From positions 1 to 13,570 of the forward strand of contig CAYGWM010000111.1 of the NCBI GenBank assembly GCA_964353555.1: a DNA stretch of 13,570 nucleotides. Direction: 5' to 3'. Source of the stretch: PR03 sp964353555. GTDB taxonomy: Bacteria; Myxococcota_A; UBA9160; PR03. Numbering within the stretch: the stretch's first letter is position 1; each line of letters starts with the position of its first letter. Under the pieces are notes generated by a model. It was not told the origin of the DNA. It did not search any database and saw nothing but the letters and a program-made list of their open reading frames with translations. Below, piece by piece: positions 1 through 12,674 of the stretch. The translations under genes were made by a program, and so were the position numbers.

Positions 1-884
1 TTGTCGCGCACGCGCGCCGCGTTCATGGGCCGACTCGGCGCGCTGGTCGGCGCGCGCAAGGTCGATGGCGACGTACTCGAAGAGCTGGAGGCGCTGCTCT
101 TCAGTGCCGACCTCGGCGTGAAGACGGCAGAGAGCCTGCTCGGTGCGGTGCGCACGCGTGCCAGCGGCGGCGATGCGAGCCAAGTGCGCGCGGTACTGCG
201 CGACGCGATGCTCGAGAAGCTGCGGCGCGTCGAGGTGCCGGCGAAGGTTGCGGGCACGAAACCGCACGTGGTGCTGGTACTCGGCGTGAACGGTTCGGGC
301 AAGACCACGACGATCGGCAAGCTCGCGGCGCGCTATCACGCAGAGGGCAAGCGCGTGGTGATGGGCGCCGGCGACACCTTTCGCGCCGCGGCGATCGAGC
401 AGCTCGAGGTCTGGGGCGAGCGTGTCGGCTGCGATGTCGTGAAAGGGCAGGCGGGCGGCGATCCCGCGGCGGTCGCGTTCGACACCGTGAAGGCGGCGCT
501 CACGCGCGGCTGCGACGTTGCGATCATCGACACCGCCGGGCGCCTGCAGACGAAGGCGCCGCTGATCGAGGAGTTGCGCAAGATCGTGCGCGTGATCGGA
601 CGCGACGTACCCGGCGCGCCGCACGAGGTGCTGCTGGTGCTCGACGCGAACACCGGCCAGAACGCGATCTCGCAGGCGCGCATCTTCACCGAAGCCGCGG
701 GCGTCACGGGGCTCGTGCTGACCAAGCTCGACGGCACCGCGAAGGGCGGCGTGCTGGTCGGGCTCGCCGACGAGTTCGGCATTCCGGTGCGCTACGTCGG
801 CGTCGGCGAGACGCTCGATGATCTGCGCGACTTCGACGCCGAAGAGTTCGTGGGCGCGCTCTTCGGGGCGGAAGGAGACGCGCC

Positions 885-888
<4 letters not shown>
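1..888 (+). CDS. ftsY: Signal recognition particle receptor FtsY (5' partial)
   Basis: FtsY is the SRP-type GTPase that docks SRP-bound ribosomes at the inner membrane during co-translational membrane-protein insertion. The visible 295 residues are a full NG domain. The N helical bundle spans about 1-80, with an EELEALLFSADLG stretch near 27-39. The GTPase motifs follow in order: GVNGSGKT P-loop at 95-102, DTFRAAA at 125-131, DTAGR at 177-181, TKLDGTAKGG at 241-250, and the closing GVGE...DLRDFDAEEF segment near 267-283. The first codon in the window is TTG, but it reads as the conserved LSRTR opening of the N domain in the middle of an open frame. The true start, with the usual acidic A domain, therefore probably lies left of the window. 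The stop overlaps the glpK start by 4 bp (GTGA). Family assignment is certain; only the 5' end is missing. Confidence 0.95.
872..877 (+). promoter_or_regulatory. Ribosome binding site of glpK
   Basis: AAGGAG ends 7 nt before the GTG at 885, inside the last codons of ftsY. It fixes the GTG as the glpK start and supports translational coupling through the GTGA overlap at 885-888. Confidence 0.75.
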
Positions 889-2377
<1,489 letters not shown>

Positions 2378-2381
<4 letters not shown>

Positions 2382-3094
2382 ACAAGCCGCTGGTGATCGC
2401 GCATCGGGGCGCCTCCGCGTATCGGCCGCAAAACACGCTGCCGGCGTTCGATCTTGCGGTCGCGCAGCGCGCCGACATGATCGAGACGGACCTGCATCGC
2501 ACCCGCGACGGCGCGATCGTAGTCACGCACGACGAGGAGCTGGCGGAACTCGGCGGTGTCGGCGAGATCGCGGGTGCTTCGCTCGCCGAGATCCGCGCGC
2601 TCGACGCGGGCGACGGTGAGCGGGTCCCGACACTCGACGAGATCCTCGATCGCGTCGGCGATCAGATCCCGTTCAACCTGGAGCTGAAGCGCGCCGTCCG
2701 CGCGGACTACCAGGGCCTCGAAGCGCAAGCGCTCGCTGCCGTGCGTTCGCGCGCGTTGCTCGCGCGCACGCTGTGGTCGTCGTTCTACGACTCGGTGCTC
2801 GGCCGGCTGCGCGCGCTCGCGCCAGATGCGCGCCTCGCGCTGCTGGTCTCGAGCCGCTACCCGATCCGCATCCTCGAGCGGGCGCGCGAACTCGGGGCCG
2901 AGGCGATCAATCCGGAGGCGTCGATCGTCAGCGCGGCGCTGGTCGACGAAGCCCATGCGGCGGGCCTCGCGGTGTACGTGTTCACCGTCGACGACCTGGG
3001 CGAAATGCAGCGGCTGCTCGCTCTCGGGGTCGACGGCCTCTTTACGAACTACCCAGATCGGATGCGGGCGCTGGTCGATTCCGGACCTGCCTGA
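2378..3094 (+). CDS. ugpQ: Glycerophosphodiester phosphodiesterase (UgpQ-like)
   Basis: GDPD-family TIM-barrel enzyme that hydrolyses glycerophosphodiesters (deacylated phospholipid head groups) to glycerol-3-phosphate and an alcohol. There is no signal peptide, so it should be cytosolic like UgpQ rather than periplasmic like GlpQ. From the TTG at 2378 it is 238 aa, typical of the short bacterial type. Active-site signature: HRG at 9-11, the IETDLH metal-binding ExD at 35-40, HDE at 51-53, NLELK with metal-ligand Glu102 at 100-104, and the late GVDGLFTNYPD motif at 217-227. The usual PENT motif reads PQNT at 17-20. The TTG at 2378 overlaps the glpK stop as TTGA and gives the expected MxKPLVIAHRG N-terminus. 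An in-frame TTG at 2366 would add four residues, and neither has a strong Shine-Dalgarno. Position after glpK fits glycerol/lipid head-group salvage. Confidence 0.92.
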
Positions 3095-3124
3095 TCCGCC
3101 TGCTCGCGCTCCCGCGCCGAATCC

Positions 3125-3144
3125 AACGCACGAAACTTTGCGTT
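3125..3144 (+). other. Small hairpin after the phosphodiesterase gene
   Basis: AACGCA (3125-3130) and TGCGTT (3139-3144) form a 6-bp stem with an 8-nt loop about 30 bp after the stop codon. There is no U tract behind it, so it is at best a weak or factor-assisted terminator or an mRNA end structure. Confidence 0.3.
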
Positions 3145-3160
3145 CCGTCCTCCGGAATCC

Positions 3161-3189
3161 TTGCGATATGGGCACTGATCCTCTAAAAA
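3161..3189 (+). promoter_or_regulatory. Candidate promoter of the lrp-gltBD operon
   Basis: TTGCGA (3161-3166) and TAAAAA (3184-3189) are separated by 17 bp and lie 26-54 bp before the regulator's ATG. The -35 matches the sigma-70 consensus moderately and the -10 weakly, but this is the only A/T-rich stretch in the 120-bp gap. It overlaps the inverted repeat at 3177-3205. Confidence 0.45.
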
Positions 3190-3205
3190 TTAGGCTCAGA
3201 GGGTC
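3177..3205 (+). promoter_or_regulatory. Inverted repeat, candidate operator upstream of the Lrp-family gene
   Basis: GATCCTCT (3177-3184) faces AGAGGGTC (3198-3205), 7 of 8 positions complementary, across a 13-nt partly A/T-rich spacer. It covers the predicted -10 and the likely transcription start. Dyads with A/T-rich centres are typical of Lrp/AsnC sites, so autoregulation is a reasonable inference. Binding cannot be shown from sequence. Confidence 0.4.
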
Positions 3206-3214
3206 CCCCACCTA

Positions 3215-3756
3215 ATGAAATTCGACAGACCTAGCCCGCCCGATCTGACGCTGGATGCCACCGATGTCGGCATCCTCGATGCGCTGCAGCACAACTGCAA
3301 GCAGCCGCTCGTGGAGATCGGCAAGCAGGTCGGTCTGTCGGCGCCATCCGTCGTAGAGCGCATCAAGAAGCTCGAGGATGGAGGCGTGATACGCGGCTAC
3401 GCGGCGCTACTCGACGCGCGCGCGCTCGGCAAGGACGTCACCGCCTTCATCGGGGTGTCGATCAGCCATCCGAGCGCCTTCCAGGCCTTCGAGAAGGAAA
3501 TCGAGAGCGAAGGGGACGTCCTCGAGTGTCATCACGTGACGGGCCAGCACACGCTGATGCTGAAGGTCCGTACCGAGAGCACCGAGACCCTCGAGCGGCT
3601 GATCGACATGATCCGCCGCATCGAGGGTGTGACCCGCAGCGAGACGATGGTCGTGTTGTCGACGCACTCGGAGCGCACACGCGTCGCGCTCGACGTGGCG
3701 GATGCGCCGCTGCCGCGCCGGCGTCGCCCGCAGCGTCCGCGCCGGGAGGATTCGGA

Positions 3757-3760
<4 letters not shown>
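3215..3760 (+). CDS. Lrp/AsnC-family transcriptional regulator
   Basis: DNA-binding regulator of amino-acid metabolism, 181 aa. Residues about 12-65 are the Lrp/AsnC winged helix (DATDVGILDAL, then LVEIGKQVGLSAPSVVERIKKLEDGGVIRGY). Residues about 73-150 are the RAM/AsnC effector-binding and oligomerisation domain, with the VTGQHTLMLKV strand near 108-118 and RIEGVTRSET near 135-144. The usual G-D-Y/F-D of that loop is GQHT here. A tail of about 20 residues beyond the normal end is proline/arginine-rich (PLPRRRRPQRPRR at 165-177), which is unusual. The start is ATG without a clear Shine-Dalgarno. The gene overlaps gltB by 4 bp, so regulator and glutamate synthase are co-translated. E. coli Lrp also controls gltBDF, though from an unlinked locus. 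Control of gltBD in cis, and probably of itself through the upstream dyad, is inferred; the effector is unknown. Confidence 0.93.
3744..3750 (+). promoter_or_regulatory. Ribosome binding site deciding the GTG start of gltB
   Basis: GGGAGGA ends 6 nt before the GTG at 3757, inside the arginine-rich tail codons of the regulator. It is the best Shine-Dalgarno in the window. A second one, AAGGAG at 3773-3778, sits 5 nt before an in-frame ATG at 3784. Confidence 0.7.
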
Positions 3761-8305
<4,545 letters not shown>

Positions 8306-8313
<8 letters not shown>

Positions 8314-9769
8314 GGTGACGGGATTCCTCGAGTACGGCCGCGAGAACACCCCGCACCGCCCGCCCGCGGAGCGCGTGCGCGACTGGCACGAGGTGCAGCT
8401 CGATCCGTCGCCCGAGGCGGTGAAGAAGCAGGCGGCGCGCTGCATGGATTGCGGCATTCCGTTCTGCAACAACGGCTGCCCGCTCGGCAACATCATCCCG
8501 GACTGGAACGACCTCGTCTACCGCGACAAGTGGCAGCACGCGCTTGCGCGGCTGCATTCGACCAACAACTTCCCCGAGTTCACCGGGCTCGTGTGTCCGG
8601 CGCCGTGCGAGGCTGCCTGCGTGCTCGGAATCAACCAGGATCCGGTGACGATCAAGCAGGTGGAGTGGGAGATCATCCGCCGCGGCTGGGAAGAGGGCTT
8701 CGTCGTGCCGCTGCGACCCGAGCGCCGCAGCGGTCGCTCGGTGGCGGTGGTGGGGTCCGGTCCCGCCGGTCTCGCGGCCGCGCAGCAGCTCTGTCGCGCG
8801 GGGCATAGCGTGACGGTGTTCGAGAAGAGCGACCGGATCGGCGGCCTGCTTCGCTACGGCATCCCCGATTTCAAGCTCGAGAAGTGGCTCATCGACCGCC
8901 GTCTCGATCAGATGCGCGAGGAAGGCGTCGTCTTCCAGACCGGCGTGCAGGTCGGCGTCGACCTGTCGACAGCCGAGCTGCGTCGCCACTTCGACGCGGT
9001 GCTGCTGTGCATGGGCTCCGAACAGTCGCGCGACCTCCCGGTGCCGGGGCGCGATCTTTCGGGCGTCCATTTCGCGATGGAGTTCCTCGCGCAGAACAAC
9101 AAGCGCGTGGCCGGCGATACGATCGCGGATGAGGAGGCGATCCTCGCCACCGGCAAGCACGTGATCGTGCTGGGCGGCGGCGACACCGGCTCCGACTGCG
9201 TCGGGACCTCGCATCGCCAGGGGGCGAAGTCGGTGACGTCGATCGAGTTGCTCGAACGACCGCCCGATCGGCGCGACGCCTCGACGCCGTGGCCGCAATG
9301 GCCGCTGATGTTCCGCTCTTCGAGTTCGCATGACGAGGGTGGGACGCGCGACTTCGCGGTGATGACCAAGCGCCTGCTCGGCCAGAACGGACGCGTCACG
9401 AAGCTGCAGGCCGTGCGCCTGCGCCAGCTGCCGCCCGATCCCCGCACGGGGCAGCGCGACTTCGAGGAGATCGCCGGCAGCGACTTCGAGATCCCGGCGG
9501 ACCTCGTGCTGCTGGCGATGGGCTTCATCCATCCCGTGCAGACGGGCCTGGTGCAGGAACTCGGCGTGAGACTCGATGCGCGTGGGAACGTGGCGGCCGA
9601 TACCAAGAGCTTCACGACGAGCGAGCCGGGCGTGTTTGCCGCTGGCGACTGCCGGCGCGGACAGTCGCTCGTTGTGTGGGCGCTCTCCGAGGGCCGCGAG
9701 GCAGCGCGGGCGGTCGATGCCTCCCTCGCCGGGCGCTCGCGGCTTCAGTCTCGCGACGCATATATCTGA
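8306..9769 (+). CDS. gltD: Glutamate synthase (NADPH) small subunit
   Basis: Small (beta) subunit of GOGAT, 487 aa: an FAD enzyme that takes electrons from NADPH and passes them through two 4Fe-4S clusters to the GltB FMN. The N-terminal ferredoxin-like region has cysteines 46, 49, 54 and 58 (RCMDCGIPFCNNGCP) and 97, 101 and 105 (CPAPCEAAC). The FAD-binding Rossmann motif GSGPAG is at 150-155 in VAVVGSGPAGLAAA. The NADPH-binding motif GGGDTGSD is at 290-297, and the closing FAD motif GVFAAGDCRRGQSLVV lies near 444-459. The ATG at 8306 overlaps the gltB stop by 8 bp, with GGGGA at 8295-8299 as a modest Shine-Dalgarno, so the two subunits are coupled as expected for a heteromeric enzyme. No terminator with a U tract follows; a GGGAAA/TTTCCC dyad lies just downstream. 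Confidence 0.96.
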
Positions 9770-9773
9770 AGCA

Positions 9774-9798
9774 GGGAAACTGACTTGACGCATTTCCC
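9774..9798 (+). promoter_or_regulatory. GGGAAA-N13-TTTCCC dyad over the next promoter's -35
   Basis: A perfect 6-bp inverted repeat (9774-9779 and 9793-9798) begins 5 bp after the gltD stop and encloses the TTGACG hexamer. It could be an operator for the downstream promoter or a weak transcript-end structure for gltD. There is no U tract. Confidence 0.3.
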
Positions 9799-9814
9799 GT
9801 CGTGTCTGTAGGAT
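9785..9814 (+). promoter_or_regulatory. Promoter of the zapB-like/zapA/cyclo-ligase group
   Basis: TTGACG (9785-9790) and TAGGAT (9809-9814) are 18 bp apart, a good sigma-70-like -35 with a fair -10. The inferred transcription start near 9821 would leave a leader of about 27 nt before the proposed AUU start at 9848, with GGGAG at 9836-9840 in between. Confidence 0.6.
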
Positions 9815-9835
9815 CGCCAAGACCCGACCCAAGCT

Positions 9836-9840
9836 GGGAG
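9836..9840 (+). promoter_or_regulatory. Shine-Dalgarno pointing to an ATT start
   Basis: GGGAG ends 7 nt before ATT at 9848-9850, the right distance for initiation, and no ATG, GTG or TTG in any useful position follows it. The first conventional in-frame start is the GTG at 9932, which has no convincing ribosome binding site. Confidence 0.5.
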
Positions 9841-9847
9841 AGCTGCG

Positions 9848-10141
9848 ATTTCCACCGATCACCGCGCGTCCGAGTTCGCTGAAGCAGGCGACGCCGGGCA
9901 AGGGCTGGACATCGAGCGCCTCGAGCGAGCGGTGCAGGCCCTGGTCGAGCGCTATGCGGGCTTGCGCGACGAGAACGCCAAACTCGCCCGCGACGTCGCA
10001 GAGCGCGATCAGCGCATCGCCGAACTGGAAGGCGAAGCGCGGCGCCAGCATCAGCGGCGGCGCGACGCAGCGCAGCGCATCGACGACCTCGTCGGCCAGA
10101 TCGACCAGCTCGAGGGTCGACTCGTGGCGAGAACCGAGTAG
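9848..10141 (+). CDS. Small coiled-coil protein, ZapB-like cell-division factor
   Basis: Short, highly charged, predicted continuous coiled coil directly before zapA. By position and composition it resembles the ZapB-like proteins that pair with ZapA at the division ring; the function is inferred. From the ATT it is 97 aa. A polar 20-residue N-terminus is followed by heptad-type hydrophobic spacing from LDIERLERAVQALVERY through LRDENAKLARDV, RDQRIAELE and RIDDLVGQIDQLEGRL. Start choice is uncertain. ATT at 9848 has a Shine-Dalgarno (9836-9840) and a promoter at the right distance. CTG at 9905 would give the family-like N-terminus MDIERLERAV (78 aa) but no spaced ribosome site. GTG at 9932 is the only standard start (69 aa) and would cut into the coiled coil. 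The stop lies 4 bp before zapA. The gene itself is well supported; its first 28 codons less so. Confidence 0.65.
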   Translation: MSTDHRASEFAEAGDAGQGLDIERLERAVQALVERYAGLRDENAKLARDVAERDQRIAELEGEARRQHQRRRDAAQRIDDLVGQIDQLEGRLVARTE

Positions 10142-10145
10142 CGCG

Positions 10146-10451
10146 ATGGCGGGAAAGCGGTCGGTCTCGGTTCGGATCCTTGGACATGAGTACCGGATCC
10201 GTACCGATGCCGATCCGGCCGGGCTCGCGCGCGTCGCGGAGCTGGTCGACGAGACGATGGCCCGTCTGCGTGAGCGTACCGGTGTGATCGACAGCCTCGA
10301 TCTCGCGATCATGGCTGCGCTCAATCTCGCGCGCGATCTCGTCGCCGAGCGCGCGCTGAGTCAGGGAGCCGTCTCGCAAGACGAGCGCGTCCGCGCACTC
10401 AGCGAGCGCGTCGAGGGTCTGTTGCGCGGCGCAGGACCGCCGCCCGGCTGA
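10146..10451 (+). CDS. zapA: Cell division protein ZapA
   Basis: ZapA-family protein, 101 aa, a cytosolic factor that bundles FtsZ filaments and stabilises the division ring. The N-terminal half follows the family pattern: beta strands SVRILGHEYRIRTDADP at about 8-24, then AELVDETMARLRER and the conserved helix IDSLDLAIMAALNLARDL at about 48-65. The C-terminal part is a short coiled-coil helix ending in a Pro/Gly tail. The ATG is 4 bp after the ZapB-like stop, so the two are surely co-transcribed. The stop TGA overlaps a CTG in the frame of the next gene. The Shine-Dalgarno is weak, consistent with coupling to the upstream gene. Confidence 0.93.
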   Translation: MAGKRSVSVRILGHEYRIRTDADPAGLARVAELVDETMARLRERTGVIDSLDLAIMAALNLARDLVAERALSQGAVSQDERVRALSERVEGLLRGAGPPPG

Positions 10452-10513
10452 GTTCGCCGCCGCACTCGGACGCTGCCGGGCTCGACGCGGCGAAGCGTCG
10501 TCTCCGGGCCGCG

Positions 10514-11080
10514 ATGAAAGCGCAGCGGCGCGCGCTATCGCGCGACCAGCGTGCCTCGGCAGGCGCAGCGGTCGCGCGAATCGCGTGCGCGGTTCCGGAG
10601 TACCAGCGGGCGAACCGCGTCGCAGCCTACGTCGCGCTCGAGGACGAAATGCCGACGCGCGCGATCCTCGACGCGGTGTTGGCAAGCGGTCGCGTGCTGT
10701 TGCTGCCGCGTCTGGTCGCGGCAGGGATGGAGTTCGCGGCGGTCGAAGACCTGGCGGCGCTGCGACACGGTGGTTTCGGCGTCCTCGAGCCGCTCGCGTC
10801 GGCCGCGGCGCTCGAACTCGTCCCGAGCGATCTCGTCTTCGTTCCGGGTGTGGCGTTCGATCGATGCGGCGGACGGCTCGGGCGCGGTGGCGGTCACTAC
10901 GACCGCGCGTTCCCTCCAGCGCTCGCTGCGCCTGTCCTGATGGGGCTGGCCTTCTCGTTTCAACTCGTCGAAGTCGTCCCGATGGGCCCGTCCGATCGCC
11001 GCGTCGATGGCGTCGTCAGCGAGGCAGGCATCGCCCGCTTCTCGCCTCCGCCCCGCGACCCGTCGCGCGATTCGGGCTAG
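10514..11080 (+). CDS. 5-formyltetrahydrofolate cyclo-ligase
   Basis: Cytosolic enzyme converting 5-formyl-THF to 5,10-methenyl-THF with ATP (5-FCL, YgfA/Fau/MTHFS family), 188 aa from the ATG, close to the 182 aa of E. coli YgfA. Landmarks are the N-terminal RRALSRDQR, YVALEDEMPT at 40-49, PRLV near 65-68, LVFVPGVAFDRCGGRLGRGG with the nucleotide/folate loop GRGGGHYDR at 123-131, and the C-terminal DRRVDGVVSE at 161-170. The frame stays open upstream and encodes KRRLRAA, resembling the KxxLR helix many family members have before this point. A CTG at 10448 overlaps the zapA stop as CTGA and would give 210 aa. The ATG has no evident Shine-Dalgarno. The order zapA then cyclo-ligase is the widespread proteobacterial one. 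Confidence 0.93.
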   Translation: MKAQRRALSRDQRASAGAAVARIACAVPEYQRANRVAAYVALEDEMPTRAILDAVLASGRVLLLPRLVAAGMEFAAVEDLAALRHGGFGVLEPLASAAALELVPSDLVFVPGVAFDRCGGRLGRGGGHYDRAFPPALAAPVLMGLAFSFQLVEVVPMGPSDRRVDGVVSEAGIARFSPPPRDPSRDSG

Positions 11081-11092
11081 CCTGCCGCGCCG

Positions 11093-12418
11093 ATGGCGAC
11101 GCCCTCGTTCCTCTCCGAGATCGCCTGGCGCGGGCTCCTTCACCAGCGCACAGCCGAACAGGCATTCGAGGATCACCTCGCGACATCAGGTCGCGTCGGC
11201 TACTGCGGCTTCGACCCGACGGCCGACTCGCTGACGATCGGGAACCTCGTCCCGATCCAGCTTCTCGTGCACTGGCAACGAGCGGGACATTGCCCCGTGG
11301 TTCTGGTTGGTGGCGGGACCGGGATGATCGGCGACCCGTCTGGCAAGGATCGCGAGCGCCCGTTGCTCACACGGGAGCAGGTCGACGCGAACGTCGCGGG
11401 GCAGCGTCGCATCTTCGACCGATTGCTCGACTTCGATCGCGCCTGTCCCAACGCCGCCCGACTCGTGAACAACGCAGATTGGCTGACGGGACTCGGATTT
11501 CTCGAGTTCCTGCGCGACATCGGGAAACACTTCTCTGTAAATACGATGGTGCAGAAGGAGTCGGTTCGCGAGCGCCTCCACAATCGCGATCAGGGTATCA
11601 GCTACACCGAGTTCTCCTACATGCTTCTCCAGGCGTACGACTTCTTGCATCTGCATCGCACGGAGCAGTGCACGGTGCAGATGGCGGGCTCGGACCAGTA
11701 CGGCAACATCGTCGCGGGCGTCGAATTGATTCATCGCAGTCTCGGCCACGCGACCGACGCATTCGGCGTCACCGCGCCGCTCGTCACACACGCGGACGGT
11801 CGGAAGATCGGCAAGAGCGAAGGCGCTTCGATCTGGCTCACCGCAGAACGCACGAGCCCCTACGCGTTCCATCAATACTGGATCAACGTGCCGGACGGGG
11901 AGGTCGGAGCCTTTCTGCGCTTTTTCACGGTGTTGGGGCGTGAAGAGATCGAGGCAGTCGAGGATGCGCAGCGCACGGCGCCGCACGAGAGGTCGGCTCA
12001 GCGCAGTCTCGCCCGGCACATGACGGAGCGCCTGCATGGCGAGTCGGAACGACACCGAGTCGAGGCGGCAGCCGAAGCGCTCTTCGGGCGCGGCGATGTG
12101 CGCGCGCTCGATGCGACGACGCTGGCGGAAGTCGCGGCCGAGATTCCCCATACGCAGCATGATTTCGGCGCGCTCACCGATTCCGGGGTTTCGCTGGTCG
12201 ACTTGCTGCCCGAGACGACACTCGCCGGATCGCGGCGTGAGGCGCGCGAATTCCTCGGGTCGGGCGCCGTGTTCGTGAATGGTCAGCGTGCTGCCGGCGA
12301 TCGCCGGTTGACGCGCGATGACCTGCTCCCGGGAGCGCTCGTGCTGTTGCGACGCGGCAAGCGCCAGTGGCACGCGTCGCATTGGACCGCCAATCCGCGC
12401 TCCCCCCAGTCGGCCTGA
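11093..12418 (+). CDS. tyrS: Tyrosyl-tRNA synthetase
   Basis: Class Ic aminoacyl-tRNA synthetase that charges tRNA-Tyr, 441 aa, bacterial TyrS type with a C-terminal S4 domain. Visible are YCGFDPTADSL at 37-47 and the HIGH box, which reads TIGN (48-51) instead of HxGH. These are followed by GGGTGMIGDPSG at 73-84, DIGKHFSVN and QGISYTEFSY, GSDQYGN at 199-205, and the KMSKS loop as KIGKS at 238-242. From about residue 370 the S4 RNA-binding fold appears (SRREAREFLGSGAVFVNGQRA, LVLLRRGKR). The ATG is 12 bp after the cyclo-ligase stop and has no clear Shine-Dalgarno. No own promoter or T-box is evident in the short gap, so it is probably read from upstream. The next feature is the rRNA promoter, with no convincing terminator between. 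Confidence 0.96.
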   Translation: MATPSFLSEIAWRGLLHQRTAEQAFEDHLATSGRVGYCGFDPTADSLTIGNLVPIQLLVHWQRAGHCPVVLVGGGTGMIGDPSGKDRERPLLTREQVDANVAGQRRIFDRLLDFDRACPNAARLVNNADWLTGLGFLEFLRDIGKHFSVNTMVQKESVRERLHNRDQGISYTEFSYMLLQAYDFLHLHRTEQCTVQMAGSDQYGNIVAGVELIHRSLGHATDAFGVTAPLVTHADGRKIGKSEGASIWLTAERTSPYAFHQYWINVPDGEVGAFLRFFTVLGREEIEAVEDAQRTAPHERSAQRSLARHMTERLHGESERHRVEAAAEALFGRGDVRALDATTLAEVAAEIPHTQHDFGALTDSGVSLVDLLPETTLAGSRREAREFLGSGAVFVNGQRAAGDRRLTRDDLLPGALVLLRRGKRQWHASHWTANPRSPQSA

Positions 12419-12442
12419 TCGTGCCGTAACGCGGCAGCTCTA

Positions 12443-12471
12443 TTGACGACGAGAGGCCCGCTTCGTATAGT
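12443..12471 (+). promoter_or_regulatory. Ribosomal RNA operon promoter
   Basis: TTGACG (12443-12448), exactly 17 bp, then TATAGT (12466-12471): five of six matches to consensus in each hexamer. A G/C-rich discriminator follows, as in growth-rate-controlled rRNA promoters. It lies about 295 bp before the 16S 5' end. A 7-bp inverted repeat, GAGAGGC (12451-12457) and GCCTCTC (12472-12478), brackets the -10. Confidence 0.85.
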
Positions 12472-12485
12472 GCCTCTCCCGCTTG

Positions 12486-12565
12486 GGACTTCCGGTCTCG
12501 AGCGCCTTCAGTTCCAACGGTTTCCGAGCTTGAATGCGAGCCTGAAGCCGATGCCTCGCGAGTCC
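12486..12565 (+). other. Long imperfect hairpin at the start of the rRNA leader
   Basis: Nested complementary segments: GGACT/AGTCC (12486-12490 with 12561-12565), CGAG/CTCG (12499-12502 with 12555-12558), GC/GC (12504-12505 with 12553-12554) and CTTCAG/CTGAAG (12506-12511 with 12542-12547). The pairs are in register and separated by internal loops. Folding software is needed to judge stability. Confidence 0.35.
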
Positions 12566-12590
12566 TAGACAGACTCTCCCGGGGTTTCGA

Positions 12591-12608
12591 TCGGTCTTTG
12601 AAAACCGA
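12591..12608 (+). promoter_or_regulatory. boxA antitermination element in the rRNA leader
   Basis: GGTCTTTGAAAAC matches the TG(C/T)TCTTT(A/G)A-type boxA of bacterial rRNA leaders, bound by NusB/NusE to prevent premature Rho termination. It lies between the promoter and 16S, as expected. The core CTTTGAAA is the loop of a possible 5-bp TCGGT/ACCGA stem (12591-12595 with 12604-12608). Confidence 0.75.
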
Positions 12609-12618
12609 ATAGCGTGCG

Positions 12619-12648
12619 GTCCAGCGAACGTGGGGACGTTCGCAGGAC
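12619..12648 (+). other. Leader hairpin 1 of the rRNA operon
   Basis: GTCC-A-GCGAACGT, loop GGGG (12632-12635), ACGTTCGC-A-GGAC: twelve base pairs with one A/A mismatch. It is a very stable local hairpin just after boxA. Confidence 0.65.
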
Positions 12649-12674
12649 GGCAAGAGCTTTATCCCCGTTAAGAC

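Noticed and set aside
3526..3756. Upstream extension of the gltB frame by 77 codons
   Set aside because: It overlaps the lrp gene out of frame and reads as low-complexity sequence. Strong Shine-Dalgarno sites mark 3757 and 3784, and the propeptide would be too long.
12422..12436. Terminator for tyrS
   Set aside because: Only a 5-bp stem with no U tract; too weak to call.
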